From: Opisthocomus hoazin
Taxonomy: Eukaryota; Chordata; Aves; Opisthocomiformes; Opisthocomidae
Direction of reading: 5' to 3'
DNA length: 64,000 nt
Assembly: GCF_030867145.1 (NCBI RefSeq)
Contig: NC_134436.1
Span: forward strand, 4,030,001-4,094,000
The notes under the pieces were generated by a model, which was not told where the DNA came from, made no database searches, and saw only the letters and a list, made by a program, of their open reading frames with translations. A program made the position numbers and the translations under genes. Below, piece by piece: positions 9,826-23,061 of the stretch (within the stretch, counting starts at the first letter, position 1; the number at the start of each line of letters is the position of its first letter).

Positions 9826-12652
9826 TTGTATTTTAATAACTCACCCTGGCTCCTGGCTGTCCCTGAGCTGCACATGACAGCAGCAATTGCTGCTCAGCTT
9901 TCGGAGCCGGGCTCTCAGCTCCAGCAGATATGCCTGTCCTTCTGGCCTTCATAGTTGCCTGAACAGCCCAGGAGAATTCATTTTATTCCCTTCACCTGGA
10001 TGCTGGGGGGTCAAGATCTACTGCCCTCACTCTCTGGACTCAGGAGCACTTTGGGGTCATGGCCAGGAGAAGCTGTGTGCTGGAGCTGTCACACAGCTCC
10101 CTTCTCCGTGCGCCAGCTTGGGCAGAGACTCTTCAGGGGTTTGCACCAAGGCGTGGGCATAAAGGGCTTTGAACTGCTGGGGAGAGAGGCTGGATCTGGC
10201 AGCAACGGCTTATTGCTGTTATTGTGCATTGCTTTCTACGGTTCATTTAAGGTTTCCCCCGGATGCTCGCCACCCACCAGCTTGCCTCAGGAGTTGTGGA
10301 GATAACCTCCGTGTGTGCCAGGTGTAGGGACCAGCTGCCTGGGAATAGGCAAGCCCCTGGTATCTGCTGGGGGGATCTCTTGACTGGATGTGGGCAGCAG
10401 TTCACCTTTGGATGAAGTCCTGAGATGGCCATGCCATCCTTCTCTTACCCCCTGCATGCTGGCTTGGGGAGGCTGTAATGTGGCTTTTGGGATTAACCCA
10501 AAAAAGTCCTTGTCTACAAGCGGGTAACATGCTCTTTGATGGAAGCAGGGGGCAGGGAACACTCAAAGGGGCTCCATGGGAGTCAGGGACCCAGGAGAAC
10601 AGTGCTTTGGACATGAAAGGGACCTGGCTACTTCTGGAGATTTCAGGCCCGGGTCACATCTGCCTGGCTGTCAGTAGATGAAATAAGATTCCCTGTCCCA
10701 GTTAGATGGCAGGATGAAGAATTTTATGCTGCCGAGTGCATTCTTCAATGGCCTCTGCAGAGTGTTAAGGGTAAAAAACGAACCCCAGACAGCCACTGCA
10801 TAAGACCCCTGTACAGCATTAGCCTGTTTCACAGCTTCAAAAGAACAAGAAAATTATGTCAAGTGATACAATAAAATTAATAACAGCCTCAAGATGTAAT
10901 AAAAGCATCAAATGGACCTGATTCCCTGCAGGGGCAGTGAGCATCACCCTCACTTGGATTAGCTCTGGCAATATCTTCCCTGCCATTTGCAGGCGGTGCT
11001 ATCCAGGCATTAGGAGAGGACTGCAGCCCCTCTCCAGTGAGCCCTCAGGGGCTCAGCCACAGTCGCTCTGCAGCGGGGCCAAGGCGTTAGCTGTGTTTCA
11101 GCTCACAAAGCAAAAGCACCCAGTACATGTGCTTCATGGTATCCAGGATCTAAACAAACACATGGAGCCGGTGCTTTGTATCAGATTCCCAGGTGTGGCT
11201 TCCCAAAGGGAGGTCTCAAAATTGAGCCCCAAGACACACAGGTATTTTAAATGGACAGTTTGCATCCCGGTCCTTGGAAATTCATGGGGTTGAGCAACAA
11301 AGCGGCCAGCTTTTGCCACCTCCCCACGAGCATGTCACTCTCCAGTGCATTTCCTTGGCATTTTTTAACCCTTGTTACTAAGGCTCAACTGACCCTCAGT
11401 AAATTGCCTCTTTCTCCACTACTTCTGGCCATCCTCAGCCCAGGAGATGAGATAGATACACACACACAAACACACATATCTGCACCTCTTGCTGATCCAC
11501 AGGTTTGCACCATAATACAGGTCAGACCTCTTTCAAAATGATTTGAGGCTCAACACAACGCCTAGCCCAGGCCCCAACACCCCACATTCCCTAAGGATTT
11601 CCTGTTGCTTAGTAGAGGAAAGCCCTGCACTGACAAGAGCTCAGTTTCAATCTTCCTTCTAAATCATTGTATTGATAGAAAGAACAATGAAAAGGGACTC
11701 AGTTTAAAGGAGAGAACACTGGCTTAAACCTAATTCAACTTCACTACTATCCCTTCTTCAGAGGGCATGCCTGGTCAGACTCGTCCATCTAATAGATGAG
11801 ATCTCCTTCGAAGATCTCCCTCAGGGACAGGGTGTCATTAAAAATGCAAGGCGTTTGCCTTACAACCAGTTATTTTTACAACTCTTCCCGTGCTTACACT
11901 GCTGCACAGATCATGAGCATTAGCTGGTTTCTGTATTCTGGTAATGCGCTGGGCATAAGAGCTGCTTTGGAGACTCACTCAACAGCACACTCTCTATATG
12001 CCCCTCTCATATGTTCCAGCTCTCTCAAAGATCCAGAGGCAAATCTGTCATTCAGGGACCTGCCAGCCAGCTTAAGGTTTGCTTCTACAACAGCGGGAAA
12101 AATGCTGTATGGTGCAGTTGGCTGGAAAATGCTGCAGGCCATGCTAGGCAGGCACATAGTGCTTCTGGGCCTCAGCACAAACAGGGATTTTTTGCGTTCT
12201 TGCTATTGCTGAATACTCCTTGGATCTATTCACTACTTATATGTCTGTAATGACTTGACAGCATATACCAGAGAGACAAAATGAACCCAGAGTTGGAGAG
12301 AAAAGAGGCCAGAGAGGAAGGACCCAGAGGGGCTGGTGCTCAGCTCTACTGTGGTCTGCCACACATGGAGCCAAGTAAAGCCAGTGAAGCCCACAGGAAA
12401 CCTTAGCAGGGACACAGCACTCTGCATGTGGTCAGGTTAGGCTGGGTAAAGATGTGAATACAGGTGGTCTCAGCTCCCCAGAGGGATTGGTATTGGCAGG
12501 ACAGAGCTAAAATCCATGGAGACCAGTGGGAGTGTGCGTTGACCTTGGACGGTTTTGGATTCAGCCCAAATTCTGTGGAATTCAGTGGTTAATTAACTGT
12601 GAAGTCTGTGGCACTCAGTGGTTAATTACAGTCTCCAAAGATGCAAAGACTT

Positions 12653-12674
12653 TATCTTCTCTTCTCTTCTTTCT
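12653..12674. repeat. Short TCTTC-type pyrimidine microsatellite
   Basis: There are four imperfect copies of a tcttc/tcttt unit in a row, followed by ctcg. It is of minor importance. Confidence 0.7.
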
Positions 12675-15600
12675 CGCTTGAAGATGATTCTAGAATGAAC
12701 ACACCTTAATTTAGTCAAGACTGGGTCAAGGTTCATCCTGATTTCTTTTCAAATCACCTCAGTGTCTTGAATATCTCCCTGGATTGTTCTTGGCTGAATC
12801 CCCTCCTCCTGCTTCCTTTTTGATCTCAGTAGATGTTTTGTAGAAATAAATATTCTTCAGTTTTTGTCATAATAATTTAGCCTCTGCTACACTGAAAAAT
12901 GGTCTGCATGATTGTCACGTGCTGATTTTCTCTGCCTCTTTGCACCTTATCTTTTATTTTTACTGCTCTGAAAACGTCAGTTGTCAACTCCTCCACAGAG
13001 ATCAGATGAAGAAACAGGCCTGGGCTAAGAGAGGCTTTTCATCCCCAGTTTGCCTATAATGTGCTTTCAATCTAAGTGGTGCAAATGTCACTGACTCTGT
13101 TTTCAGCGTTCACTCAAGTGGAATTAATGCTTCTTGTTAGTGATAATATGACTTAGCTTAATTATTGTGAGACATAAGTAGACACCTTTGTGTATTGAAT
13201 AACTTATGACATACTGGACCAAAAAACACGAATGAAGGCTTTGAAAATAAATTAAATATGACCTCTAGTGCAGTCTGCACTTTGACTAATGATACGTCTT
13301 CCATGAAATTCAATGATTTACAAATCTCACATTTGAATAAATGATACATTTCTGCATGTTTTAAACAATAACAGCGATTCTTATTTCAGTGTTCAGAATT
13401 CAAAGTGTTTCTCCAATGCCAGGAAGCAGGGCAAACAAGTTCATGTTAAACGGATTGAAAAATAAGGCATTTGTGCAGTCATCCTTCAGGAATACATCCA
13501 GAGGATCTGCAGGCATTTGTGATGAGTTATTTATTTTAATTCATAGCTAGGAAAATCTGCAACCACAGGTGAAAAGAATGCATCAGAAGAAATTAAGAGG
13601 GAGTGAAGATTCCCAGAAGGGTCACTAAGGTCTTCACATCAAATCTGTTCATTTCAATAAAGTCCACAACAGAAACTATCATTAAATAGCTCCAGAAATG
13701 TCTTATCATACATTTTGCCTGCACAGAAAAGAAATCATACTTGTACAAAGAGAAGAGAAGCAGGAAAAACAACCATCAATCAAGAAAATCATTATGAATG
13801 TTAGTAGGATTTCTGATAGGCCAAGATGCAGAGACTCTGTGATAGCGGGCTGCATGTGACATAGAAAAATTGGGGTTAAATAGCTATGTGAATCCAGAGA
13901 ATAAATGAGCTGTCTGAATTTGTTCTGTTCTATTGCAATCAGTCACTGAATTTCTGTATCCAAATCTTCCCCTAAAATCACCGAAGTTCCTCGTGGTGCA
14001 AACAATAGCACAGATCTCTACACAGGGATTTTTTTCCATCTGAAATTCAGAGGTTAGTTTAGACTCTAGCATCACAGGGAAGCCCAGCTGGCTTGATGAA
14101 TCTCCTTTTAAGTCCATGTCCATATTTCTTCGGTTTTTTTAACTAACAGAAAGTTTATTATACAGCCAAGGGGGAGGGCTCTAGGGTTACTTTTTCTGTC
14201 AAAGATCTACTGCTCTTTTGCACCCAGTTTATCACAGCTCTTCTCTGCAGTTGTTCAGTCTATATTGATTAAATCTCCAAAGCTTCCCTGAGTACAGATG
14301 GAACATATCCACCCAGGCATCTAAAAGTAAGGAGTTTGACCTGGGGCTAAATACCACCTGCAGGATCCTTCTTGTCCCCAGTCTCCTCCTTCATTTTCCT
14401 TAAATACATTTACTAGAAATGGAAATAAAGCCCTATGTGCCCAGCACCTGTCTGTCAGTGGCATTTTGTCAGAGACCAGAGGAAAAGATTTGCTATTTGC
14501 TTTGAGTATCCCCCAGAAGACCAAACTTCAGGAACATAATCCTGAAATTGGTTCCTAAAACTAAAGCTTAATATTTCTGTTGCCAGCAAATGCAATGTTA
14601 TATTCAGTTTATTTACCCAAACCTTCTTTTCTTCCTCTTATTTTCCCCAAGCAAAATAGTCTGGTAGTTGCCCCAGTATGTAAGGAGATCTACAGCTGGA
14701 GTTGAAACCTTTCCCATGTTCCCCAAGAGTCCTCTTGGCTGGCTGTGGCACATGACATGGGCTATTTGACTGCTTCAGTGCCTGTTAGATGGTGCTCACT
14801 GTGATGGTCACGTTCCTTTGATGACTGGACAGACTTCAGCGTGCTCCTCCTGTCGCTGCTGGGTCCATGCTATCTGTTGTGTTGTGTCTACTGAGCTATC
14901 TTATGTGCAGCCTTATGGTGTCTGCAAATCACAGTGGATCAATGCAGGGTATCACAGCTGACCAGTAAGACACTTCCAATCTTGCAAGGAAGGAGTTAGA
15001 TCATTTCTGCTCCTCCTATCTTGGAGACCAGTAGGGATGAGTTACTGACTTTGTTTTAATGTTATATCTTCTTTAAAAAGATAAAAAGATAGATCAAAAA
15101 CTTGGGTCTGAACTGCAGGGACAAATCACAGCACAGAGCTTGGGAACAAAATGGGGACCCTCGAGTCTTCCCCCAAGCCTTTCTGTCTAGCAAAGCACTG
15201 TCTGTCTGCTGAAGCAATGAGTAAGGAAGACCACTCTGGGAGCCACCTGTGAAAATCTTGATTCTGTTGGCATGGAGAATTTTCTTCATAAAGGACCTCC
15301 ATACACAAACAGGAAATGTAGATGGAGTGGGAAATAAGCCCAGCAAAAAATGGTGGATTTTTTTTGCTTCTTGCAGGTGGAATTCAAGTGAAAAAGGGGG
15401 GAAAAGAAAAGAAGAAAGAAAAATGAAACAGCCTCCTCTCTGCCTTGACTGCATTGCTGGAGAAGCTCTGAATCTTGCAAGGCATAACGGTTGCCTGCTC
15501 AGAGGTTCCTTCTCCAGGGACTTTGCCTGAGATAGTTTCATCCATTTATCCCTGACTCCTGGCATCTGCATAACACGCTCACAGAGAGAGTTATTAGTTT

Positions 15601-16812
15601 AATTTTCTTGTGAATTACAACAGGGGCAGAGAGAATTAGAAAAGACTTTATTTTTTATTATCATTACTTTTTGTTTTCCAGTTGAGAGATTGTAAATGAG
15701 GCTATTCATCCTGCTAACATCAGTAGGGACCCAAACCCAAGCCTTTCTGGGGTAATTGGTTTCTGATGAGCAATCACTTGTAAAACCAATAGCAAAGGCA
15801 AGAAGTGAAATATAAATTCTCCCTTTACATGCCGAGATTTTCATTAGGATTGTGTGTCTGGTTTCTTTCTGGGATTCAGTGGAAAAGCCAAGAAGCGGTA
15901 AACAAGGCAGTGGACTAAGCTTGACAAGGAGTCTGTATTAGAGAAAAACTGGGAGAGCAGCATTTCCCAATGTCCTTGGGAACAGATAAAGCAGCTGCCA
16001 AATCCCTCAAGCTACAGCTTTCTAGTGAACTCTTTGGCCAAACTAAGGCCTTGGGCGGGAACCAGACCATCTCATGAGCATGTGTTTTCATGTGGAGTGG
16101 GCCTCGTTGCACCTCTGCCCAAAAGAGATCAAAATGTTTAGGAAGACAAAAAAAAATTACAGACCAGGGACAGATGTCCATGCTGCAAGTCTAACTAGGG
16201 TGGCTGATGGAAATTTGCAGTCCATGGTATCCTGCAGTTTGCAAAATCTGGTGCACCTTGTTACCTGGATATGTCAAAAGGGCTGAGACTGAGTCAGACT
16301 TCAGTTCTCTTTTTTTTTTTTTCCCCTCAGTTCTAAGCGAGGAGGCTGCTAATCTCCACTAGCTTTTGTTTCCCTGATGAACATCATGGTGCTTAAGGCT
16401 TGATTTATTTATTTGTTTGGGTGGTAAATTAAGGATTAATCTAGATGCAGCTTTCAGTGTTTTCTAGGTTGGGGTTGTGGGGCTGTCATTCATTGGCTTA
16501 ACTGGATTGCTTGCTGCTTTATGTTTTTTTTCAGTAAAATCTGTTGGCATGCATACAGCTGGTGGTTGCCTTAAAGATGAGTAGAGAACAGCAGGCTTGA
16601 CAAAGACAGAGAACATTTATAAGCTTATGTAGACAGAAAGACGTCCAAAACAAGAATGAACAGACATATCTCTAACGAAACAAACCAAGCAAAACTCTTC
16701 AAACAAACCCACTGTTTCTTTCCAAACACTGAAAGCTGATCCCAAGGAAACTAACATGCAGAGGAAAATCACTGACTGGACTCAATTCTAGGCAACCTGC
16801 TTCGAGCAGAGT

Positions 16813-16875
16813 GGAGTGGACAAGATGTTGTCCAGAAATCTCTTCCAAACACAACTATTCTGTGATTCTGTGATC
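16813..16875 (+). repeat. CR1 LINE 3' tail remnant
   Basis: It reads 'ccagaaatctcttccaaac', then 'ctattctgtgattctgtgat'. This is the typical CR1 ending: a block before the last CCAAC, then two ATTCTRTGATTCTRTGA octamer-like repeats. Only the extreme 3' end is left. Confidence 0.65.
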
Positions 16876-19800
16876 ATAGCTTTTTCATTTACTTAACCCA
16901 AAAGAGACTGACATGTTACTGTGGTCACAGCAATAAAGGAGACAATTCAGACATTTCCGTATTTGCATCACGTTTGCTTACAACATATAGCCCAATTAAA
17001 TATTCTGCATAGCTGTCAAGCAAACCAGTTTCTGTTTCTCTCATTTGGAGCCAAGCTTTCCAGGAGCCTCACAAAGCCTGGTTGTACCCTGTGCCATGCC
17101 TTGCTACTGGTTGCATACCAGCCAGGTTCTGCTGACTGCCCTGGCTTTTTGGCCTCCCACCTCAAACATCAGACAACCTTGTAATTTCAGCACAGCTTGA
17201 GCAGAAGCAAGTGTCTTTCCATGATAATGTCCAGGATCATCCATCTAAGCTTAAACATTGGAAATTCGGGGAATATAAGGCATTGAGAAAAGATTTCAGC
17301 TAAGACTGTGGTGTGATTTAGGAGTGGTGGAAGAGGACCAGCTGGTCCCAGCAGTTTTCCCTGGAATCAGGGACAATTCAGTCCTTTCTGCCTGCAATGT
17401 GGGCAGAGGCTTGTACCTCAGAGAAAATTCATGCGATGGGAGGCTTGTGCCTTCCTATCAAACTGTACAAGGACAACATCCAGGGCCTGACCTTGCACTC
17501 TCATGACTACTGGTACCTGTTTAGAAATCTGTACAGGCAGAAGCAGAGTCTGCAGGTAATGAAGCATTTTTTCCTACTTCTAATAGGTTCCCCATCAACC
17601 CTGCTTCCCCATCTCTTTCTCTCTTTCCCAAACATTTCCACACGCCCTTGCTCTGGGGAGAGATGAAGTTGCCCAATGAGTTCTCTTTTGCATGTATATG
17701 CTGGCTGATTGTCAGAGCACACATCCATCATGTCTTTATTGGGAAGTCTGTCCTCCAAGTGATGAAGAGTATGGCTGATCCTTTCACTCTCAAGGCAATT
17801 GTGATGAAAAAAAAGGGGGGGGGGAATGCAGGAAGTGAATCCTTCTGACTTTTGTATTTTTTTGTTTTGTTACAAGGTTCTACTTTGCAACTTTTGTTAT
17901 TTGGATATGCCTCATATTTCCCCTTTTTTGAGTTCAGCAATGAGGAGGTTGGGACTGAAAAATTAGCAAAAGATCATCAACAGATCACATAATTCTATAT
18001 TCCTTTAAAATGTGTATGTTATTTAAAAAGATTTACTCATTGTGGTGACAGTTTGTCAGAGGCACAAAGTAGTGAGTGATTGAAGAACATTTATCAACAC
18101 AGAAAATATTTTTGTTGCTGTTGCTGATTTTGCTAATTCTTTGCTTTATTCTGTGACCTGGCCTAGGAAACTCGTTGAGGACGTATGTATTTGGGAGAAA
18201 AAAGGAGATAGCATTCAGGAACTGCGCAGCTGGTGTGCAGCAAAGGAAAGTGAAAGAAAAAAAATACGGTGGGAGATTTGTCTGATTTAGCAGCCTATGA
18301 GAATTTCTACCATGGGATAATATTTGTACTTGTTACAGAAAGAAGAAAGAAAGATGGACAGCACATTGAAAGATGGATAAAATAGCCACTGTCTGATCAG
18401 GAACCCTATACTATTGTCGAAATTTCATTCCATTCCCTTTCTGTTGGATATTTCAGGGAATCTGTGGTATCAAGAGAATCTATGGATATGAAAGAAAATT
18501 ACTATGTAAGCAGTGTGCAGGGCATTATATAATTTCCACCTGAAATCACAAAGAGCTCAGTCTCTTGTAGCCCACAACCCCCCTTCACATCACGCTCACT
18601 GTCCATTTTAACACAACATCCCCAGCTTTTACATCCCGATTCTCCTTTCTGTGGCCAGCCTGGCTGGCACCATTTCATGCAGTTCTTCCCTATTGCTGTA
18701 GAGTAAGGAGGAAGGAATTATTTTTCCTGCAACTGAGTAGTTCTCTTACCTTATTTACAAAAGCTAAAATGAAGAAAACTCACCCCTGCACTAAATATGT
18801 GGGGCATGGGGAGCATGGTGAAGGCAGGGAAGTGGAATTATATTGCGAATGTCAGGAGCTATGAAAAATGTAACAGACTTTAATATTCTGCTTTTATTGC
18901 TGAGGGTGTCTCTCACCTGCATTCACAGAAAGTGAAGTGCCTTTTACTGAGCCCAGCTGCCACTGAGCAGAAAAGATTTCCTTGCTTCTTACTTTTGTTT
19001 TAAAACTACACTATGGTGTGCATCCTGATAATAAATGCACTTTCCCTTCAAACTCTCACTTTAACAATTAACCTTCAGCTTCAAGACTTAATTTAAGCCC
19101 TCAGCCTTTGGGGTTAACTCCTACATCATGCTCCACTAAACTTCAACCCCAAATGTTCTGCTACTTGTATCTTACAAGTGACTTCTACAATCAGTTATAA
19201 ACACAGCCCCTACCTCCCGTGATGCCTAATGATAACTGGTGCTGAGCCAGCCGCTTGGATGCTGCTCTGAAGACGTAAAACATTCACCATGCATCTCTCC
19301 ATTGCTCACTTTCCCGTGGGGTTGTGTTTCAAGGTAAGTGGTTTGCATAAGATCCCTCAGAGACCTGCATTTAGTTTATTCAGTAGTATAAACAACCTGC
19401 TGCTTTTGTGCTTCTCCCTACAGAGCAAAGAAAAGCCCATTTTATACATTAAAATTGAACATAGCATTGCTGAAAGGTCTGTGTTTTATTATTCTGGAGC
19501 TCAGAGTATCTTACCTAGTTCTGAGAGGGGTCTCGCAGGGCATAAGCTGTACATCCCCCTCCTCTCTTAAGACCAGGAGGGAGATGCGGTCACTGGCCCT
19601 CAGCTCTGCCTGTCTTGCTGCCCATACTGCCAAAGGCTGGGGGAGTTCCTGTCAAGGACAGTATCAGTTTTCTTCATAGGGTTGTTTTAATTTCACCTCG
19701 ATACAGCGATCCCCACAGTTCGTAAAGCAGCTCTGGGAGGGGGGAACTCAGCTCTCCGTGACCCATTTAACATAACTCTGGGAAGTAATGGGCTTAAGTC

Positions 19801-20569
19801 CCGACTGCTGCTGTTTTACTAGAAGTCAAGACATGTCGTTCCCTGCCAGGCACAGGCGAGGTGGGCTGCTAATCGGGCACCTGGGCTTCCATCCTCGCCA
19901 CGGAAAGCAGCACCAGAGGGCCCCAACGGCTCGCCCGTGCTGTGCCCGCGGGGAGGGGTCGGCCCCGGCAGCACTCAGTGGTGGCTCTTCCTGGGACATG
20001 GGGGCTGGGAGAGACAAACCATGGCTGGCATCAGACCTGATTCGGTTCCTGGACACTTACACACAGGATCGGGGCAGGAGGAACACGAGTTTCACCCTTT
20101 CCCTCCTTATCAGGTCGGTGCTGGTAAGGCACAAAGAGGAGCAGCGGAAGATAAATGAGCAGCTCCCCCACGCCGGGATTTGAGCAATCAGGAAATATAA
20201 TCTGAGCTGGAAAGTGCCCCAGCATCTGCTGTGTTATTAATAAATTGTATGCAATCTGTCCAGGATGAGCCTTGGGATGGAGGCAAACCGTCTGCTCCCA
20301 AGTGGTAGCTCTAATGGTGTCTGGGAAATGAATTTAGCAAATGAAAGGCAATGGGATCGGCTGGCCAGGCTCCCAGGGTGCCTAGTCTCCACACAGCTTT
20401 TTCAGGGTGGAACAACATGGGAGGGTCCCCCTCACTCCCGAGACAGGATCCTGCATGGATGCGCAGAGAACTAGGATTCCGGTTGAGCGTGGGGCATCAT
20501 TTGTTCAGTCTCGCAGGCTTGGCCAGTTCTCAAGGAACTAGCCCTCTCTTTTGGGATTCTTTCCAGAAA

Positions 20570-21378
20570 TTCAGCGAGACCTGGACAGGCTGGAGAGTTG
20601 GGCACAGAGGAACCTGATGAAGTTCAACAAGGGCAAGTGCGGGGTTCTGCACCTGGGGAGGAACAACCCCATGCACCAGTACAGGCTCGGGGCAGACCTG
20701 CTGGAGAGCAGCTCTGCAGAGAGGCACCTGTGTGTCCTGCTGGACAACAAGTTGACCATGAGCCAGCAGTGTGCCCTGGTTGCCAAGAAAGCTAATGGGA
20801 TCCTGGGGTGCATTAAGAAGAGTGTGGCCAGCAGGTCAAGGGAGGTTCTCCTCTCCCTCTACTCTGCTCTAGGGAGGCCACATCTGGAGTACTCTGTCCA
20901 GTGCTGGGCTCCCCAGTTCAAGAAAGATGAGGAGCTACTGGAGAGAGTCCAGCGGAGGGCTATGAGGATGGTGAGGGGACTGGAGCATCTCTCCTACGAG
21001 GAGAGGCTGAGGGAGCTGGGCTTGTTCAGCCTGAAGAAGAGAAGGCTGAGAGGGGACCTCATAAACGCCTATAAATATCCTAAGGGCCAGCCTCTTTTCA
21101 GTGATGCCCAGCAACAGGACAAGGGGCAATGGGCACAAACTGAAGCACAGGAAGTTCCATCTGAACACGAGGAAGAACTTCTTCCCTCTGAGGGTGACGG
21201 AGCCCTGGAACAGGCTGCCCAAGGAGGTTGTGGAGTCTCCTTCTCTGGAGATATTCAAGACCCGCCTGGACAAGGTCCTGTGCAGCCTGCTGTAGGTGAC
21301 CCTGCTTCGGCAGGGGGGTTGGACTAGATGACCCACAGAGGTCCCTTTCAACCCCGAACATTCTGTGATTCTGTGAAA
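20570..21378 (+). mobile_element. CR1-type LINE, 5'-truncated 3' fragment
   Basis: It starts inside the reverse-transcriptase ORF. A nearly open frame carries CR1 blocks in order: [91 protein letters not shown] single-base shift near 21090 then moves the tail ([16 protein letters not shown]) into another frame. It ends with the CR1 tail 'ttctgtgattctgtga' and has no poly(A), as is usual for CR1. It is long inactive: no promoter, endonuclease or full RT remains. Confidence 0.9.
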
Positions 21379-21879
21379 TCAAAGGGTCCAGGGTTAGGGA
21401 AAGCCGCGCTCCCAGGGGCTGCCTTATTGTCCCCACGCCCGTGTGGGGAAGCCGATCTCGCCCGCCTTTCCTCTCGGCGAGTGCTATCAGTGCTAATTGC
21501 CGCCCGTAAATATTATTCTTCACGTCTTCTCCTCCACCTCTAACGGTGCCTGATGTGTTTTCTCTGAGCAGCTGGCGAGGATTTCCAGCTCAGCTCCTCC
21601 CAGCGCCGGGCAGCCGAAGGAGCGGGCTGGGTGTTACATGGCGCGGCCCCGCAGCGCTGCGGGCAGGGCAGCCAACCTCCAGTCCGCCACCGGGTCTCGG
21701 TGCTTGCTGTCCCCCGGGAAAACGGGGACGTGAGACACGCTGCCAGCGCCCAGACGTCAGGGGCGTTACCTGGGGAAGGCTGGGGCCGTGGAGAGGCTGT
21801 CATATGAGCTCTCGCCGCAGGATGAATAGCCAAAATGGTTACTGGTGGGGGGTATCTCCGCCCGACCGCGATCGGGTCG
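21379..21879. other. Intergenic sequence between the CR1 and the orphan CpG island
   Basis: Moderately GC-rich and unique in this window. There is no recognisable gene or repeat. Confidence 0.5.
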
Positions 21880-22900
21880 GGTCTGCGCTAGCACACACGC
21901 CTTCGCTTAGGGGAAGACCCCGGGATCCGGCACCGTCCCCCGAAAACACTTCACACGTGAGGAAACCCGGGCTCCCACAAACCCCGCTCGGAGGAACTCC
22001 AGCCTAAACACAGGCCAGCTGAGGGTGAAGCCCACAGCGACGGGACAGGGAGGCAGAAAGGTCGGCGTGGCCCCGCCCCAGCGGCTGCGAGCCGGGCAAA
22101 CCCGCCGCTTCCCCCTTTCAGGGGGGTCAGCGGGAGCCCAGACCCGCTCGAGGTGGACAGTACCCGGTGCCAGCCCCCACACGGGCACCGAGCCCTGCAG
22201 CGGCCGCCGGTCGCCGCCGCAACCTCCTGCACGGTGCCGGCCGCGGCGGGAGCGAAGACTGCCGGGTACTTCCGGCGGAGGGGAGGAAGCGGGGGCCGGG
22301 CTGCGGCCGCTCCGCCGAGCGGGCCGGGGTGGAGCAGCGGCTGCGTGACCTCCCGCGGAGGGACGCGCTGGCTTGGGTGCGGGTTGGGAATGGCTGATTT
22401 TTTTAAATTTTTTTTTTAAATGCGCTTTCCGACCGGGACCGCTGTTCGCTTCCCGCGGATGGCGGCGGGGGAGCCCAGCCGAGCTAGGAGCTGGGCCTCT
22501 CCCCGGGCGAGTGGCGCCAGGCTGCAGGAGCCGGGCTCGTCGGGGAGAGCTGAGCGGCCTGGGGCCGGCAGCAGGGCGCCTGCGGGAGCGCTTTTGCGGG
22601 ACCGCGCGACGGGCCCTGTCAGCGTCCGGGTGAGGGGCTGGGCGCCGGCAGCGGCTGGGTGCGCAGCAATGGGCATCGCCGGCAGCTTCCCGAGAGACGC
22701 CAGGGGAGGAAGGCTCCGGCTCTGCCAGTGTCCTGAAGGCACAGGCGGAAAGGGACGGGTTTGTTGCCCGTTCCCTGCTGCCCGGGCCTGCCCCCGTTGT
22801 ATTCGGTGGTTGCGGAAGGTGAGGTGCAGCAGCGAGGACCAAACGCCGAGGCGAGAGAGCTCCGGCTGCTGAGCGACCAGGTCACCCCCTCCGCTGGCAT
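21880..22900. promoter_or_regulatory. Orphan CpG island
   Basis: This is about 1 kb of very GC- and CpG-rich DNA with open frames on both strands. Those frames are Pro/Arg/Ala-rich and show no domain, as expected from composition alone. It lies about 4 kb upstream of the first alpha variable exon and about 13 kb after the previous gene. It could be a promoter of an unannotated non-coding transcript or a regulatory island of the alpha array. No exon can be assigned. Confidence 0.5.
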
Positions 22901-22980
22901 TGCCCAGGGCGGAATGCCCCGGTGAAGGCGGTCCCTTTCTCAGGGATTAGAGCACTCCTGAATGGTGGGAGAGGCCGTTT

Positions 22981-23061
22981 TAAACGCTTTCAGTCTCTGG
23001 AAGGCTTTGAAACCAGACCTCGGCTATTCAGTGCCGTGCTCTAACCGCTAAACCGCGTTAA
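22981..23061 (-). ncRNA. tRNA-like / Pol III-type relic (possible vault-RNA or SINE-head remnant)
   Basis: Read on the minus strand, it has a box-A-like segment (tttagcggttagagca), an anticodon-arm-like CGGC..GCCG stem around ctgaa, and a box-B-like ggtttcaaagcc inside a TCTGG/CCAGA stem. The ends (ttaacgc / gcgttta) can almost pair. The arms do not have tRNA-legal lengths, and no TTTT terminator follows closely. It is therefore not a functional tRNA and is at best a diverged Pol III gene or relic. Confidence 0.2.

Larger units (their letters stand above)
8609..9845 (+). other. 3' UTR of the private-constant protocadherin
   Basis: This is non-coding sequence from the TGA at 8606-8608 to just past the AATAAA at 9820-9825. 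It holds a short direct repeat (9240-9284). No open frame here has a recognisable product. The 3' end is inferred from the poly(A) signal only. Confidence 0.6.
9846..20569. other. Gene-free interval between the first protocadherin and the alpha array (left part)
   Basis: This is AT-richer sequence with only short, unsupported open frames. Recognisable items are a short pyrimidine microsatellite (12653-12674), a (CA)n-like run near 11458-11480, a CR1 tail remnant (16813-16875), and several non-repetitive AT-rich blocks that could be conserved non-coding elements (about 10810-10930 and 20165-20275). I see no exon. Confidence 0.6.

Noticed and set aside
15062-15571. 169-aa minus-strand frame in the gene-free interval
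   Set aside because: No recognisable domain, no splice partners, and composition like the surrounding non-coding DNA.
21907-22842. 311-aa minus-strand frame in the orphan CpG island
   Set aside because: Low-complexity Pro/Arg/Ser composition without domains. Frames of this size are expected in CpG islands by chance.
22981-23061. Functional tRNA gene (Phe-like anticodon loop)
   Set aside because: The anticodon stem-loop and T-loop lengths are not tRNA-legal, and no close Pol III terminator follows. Kept only as a low-confidence relic.
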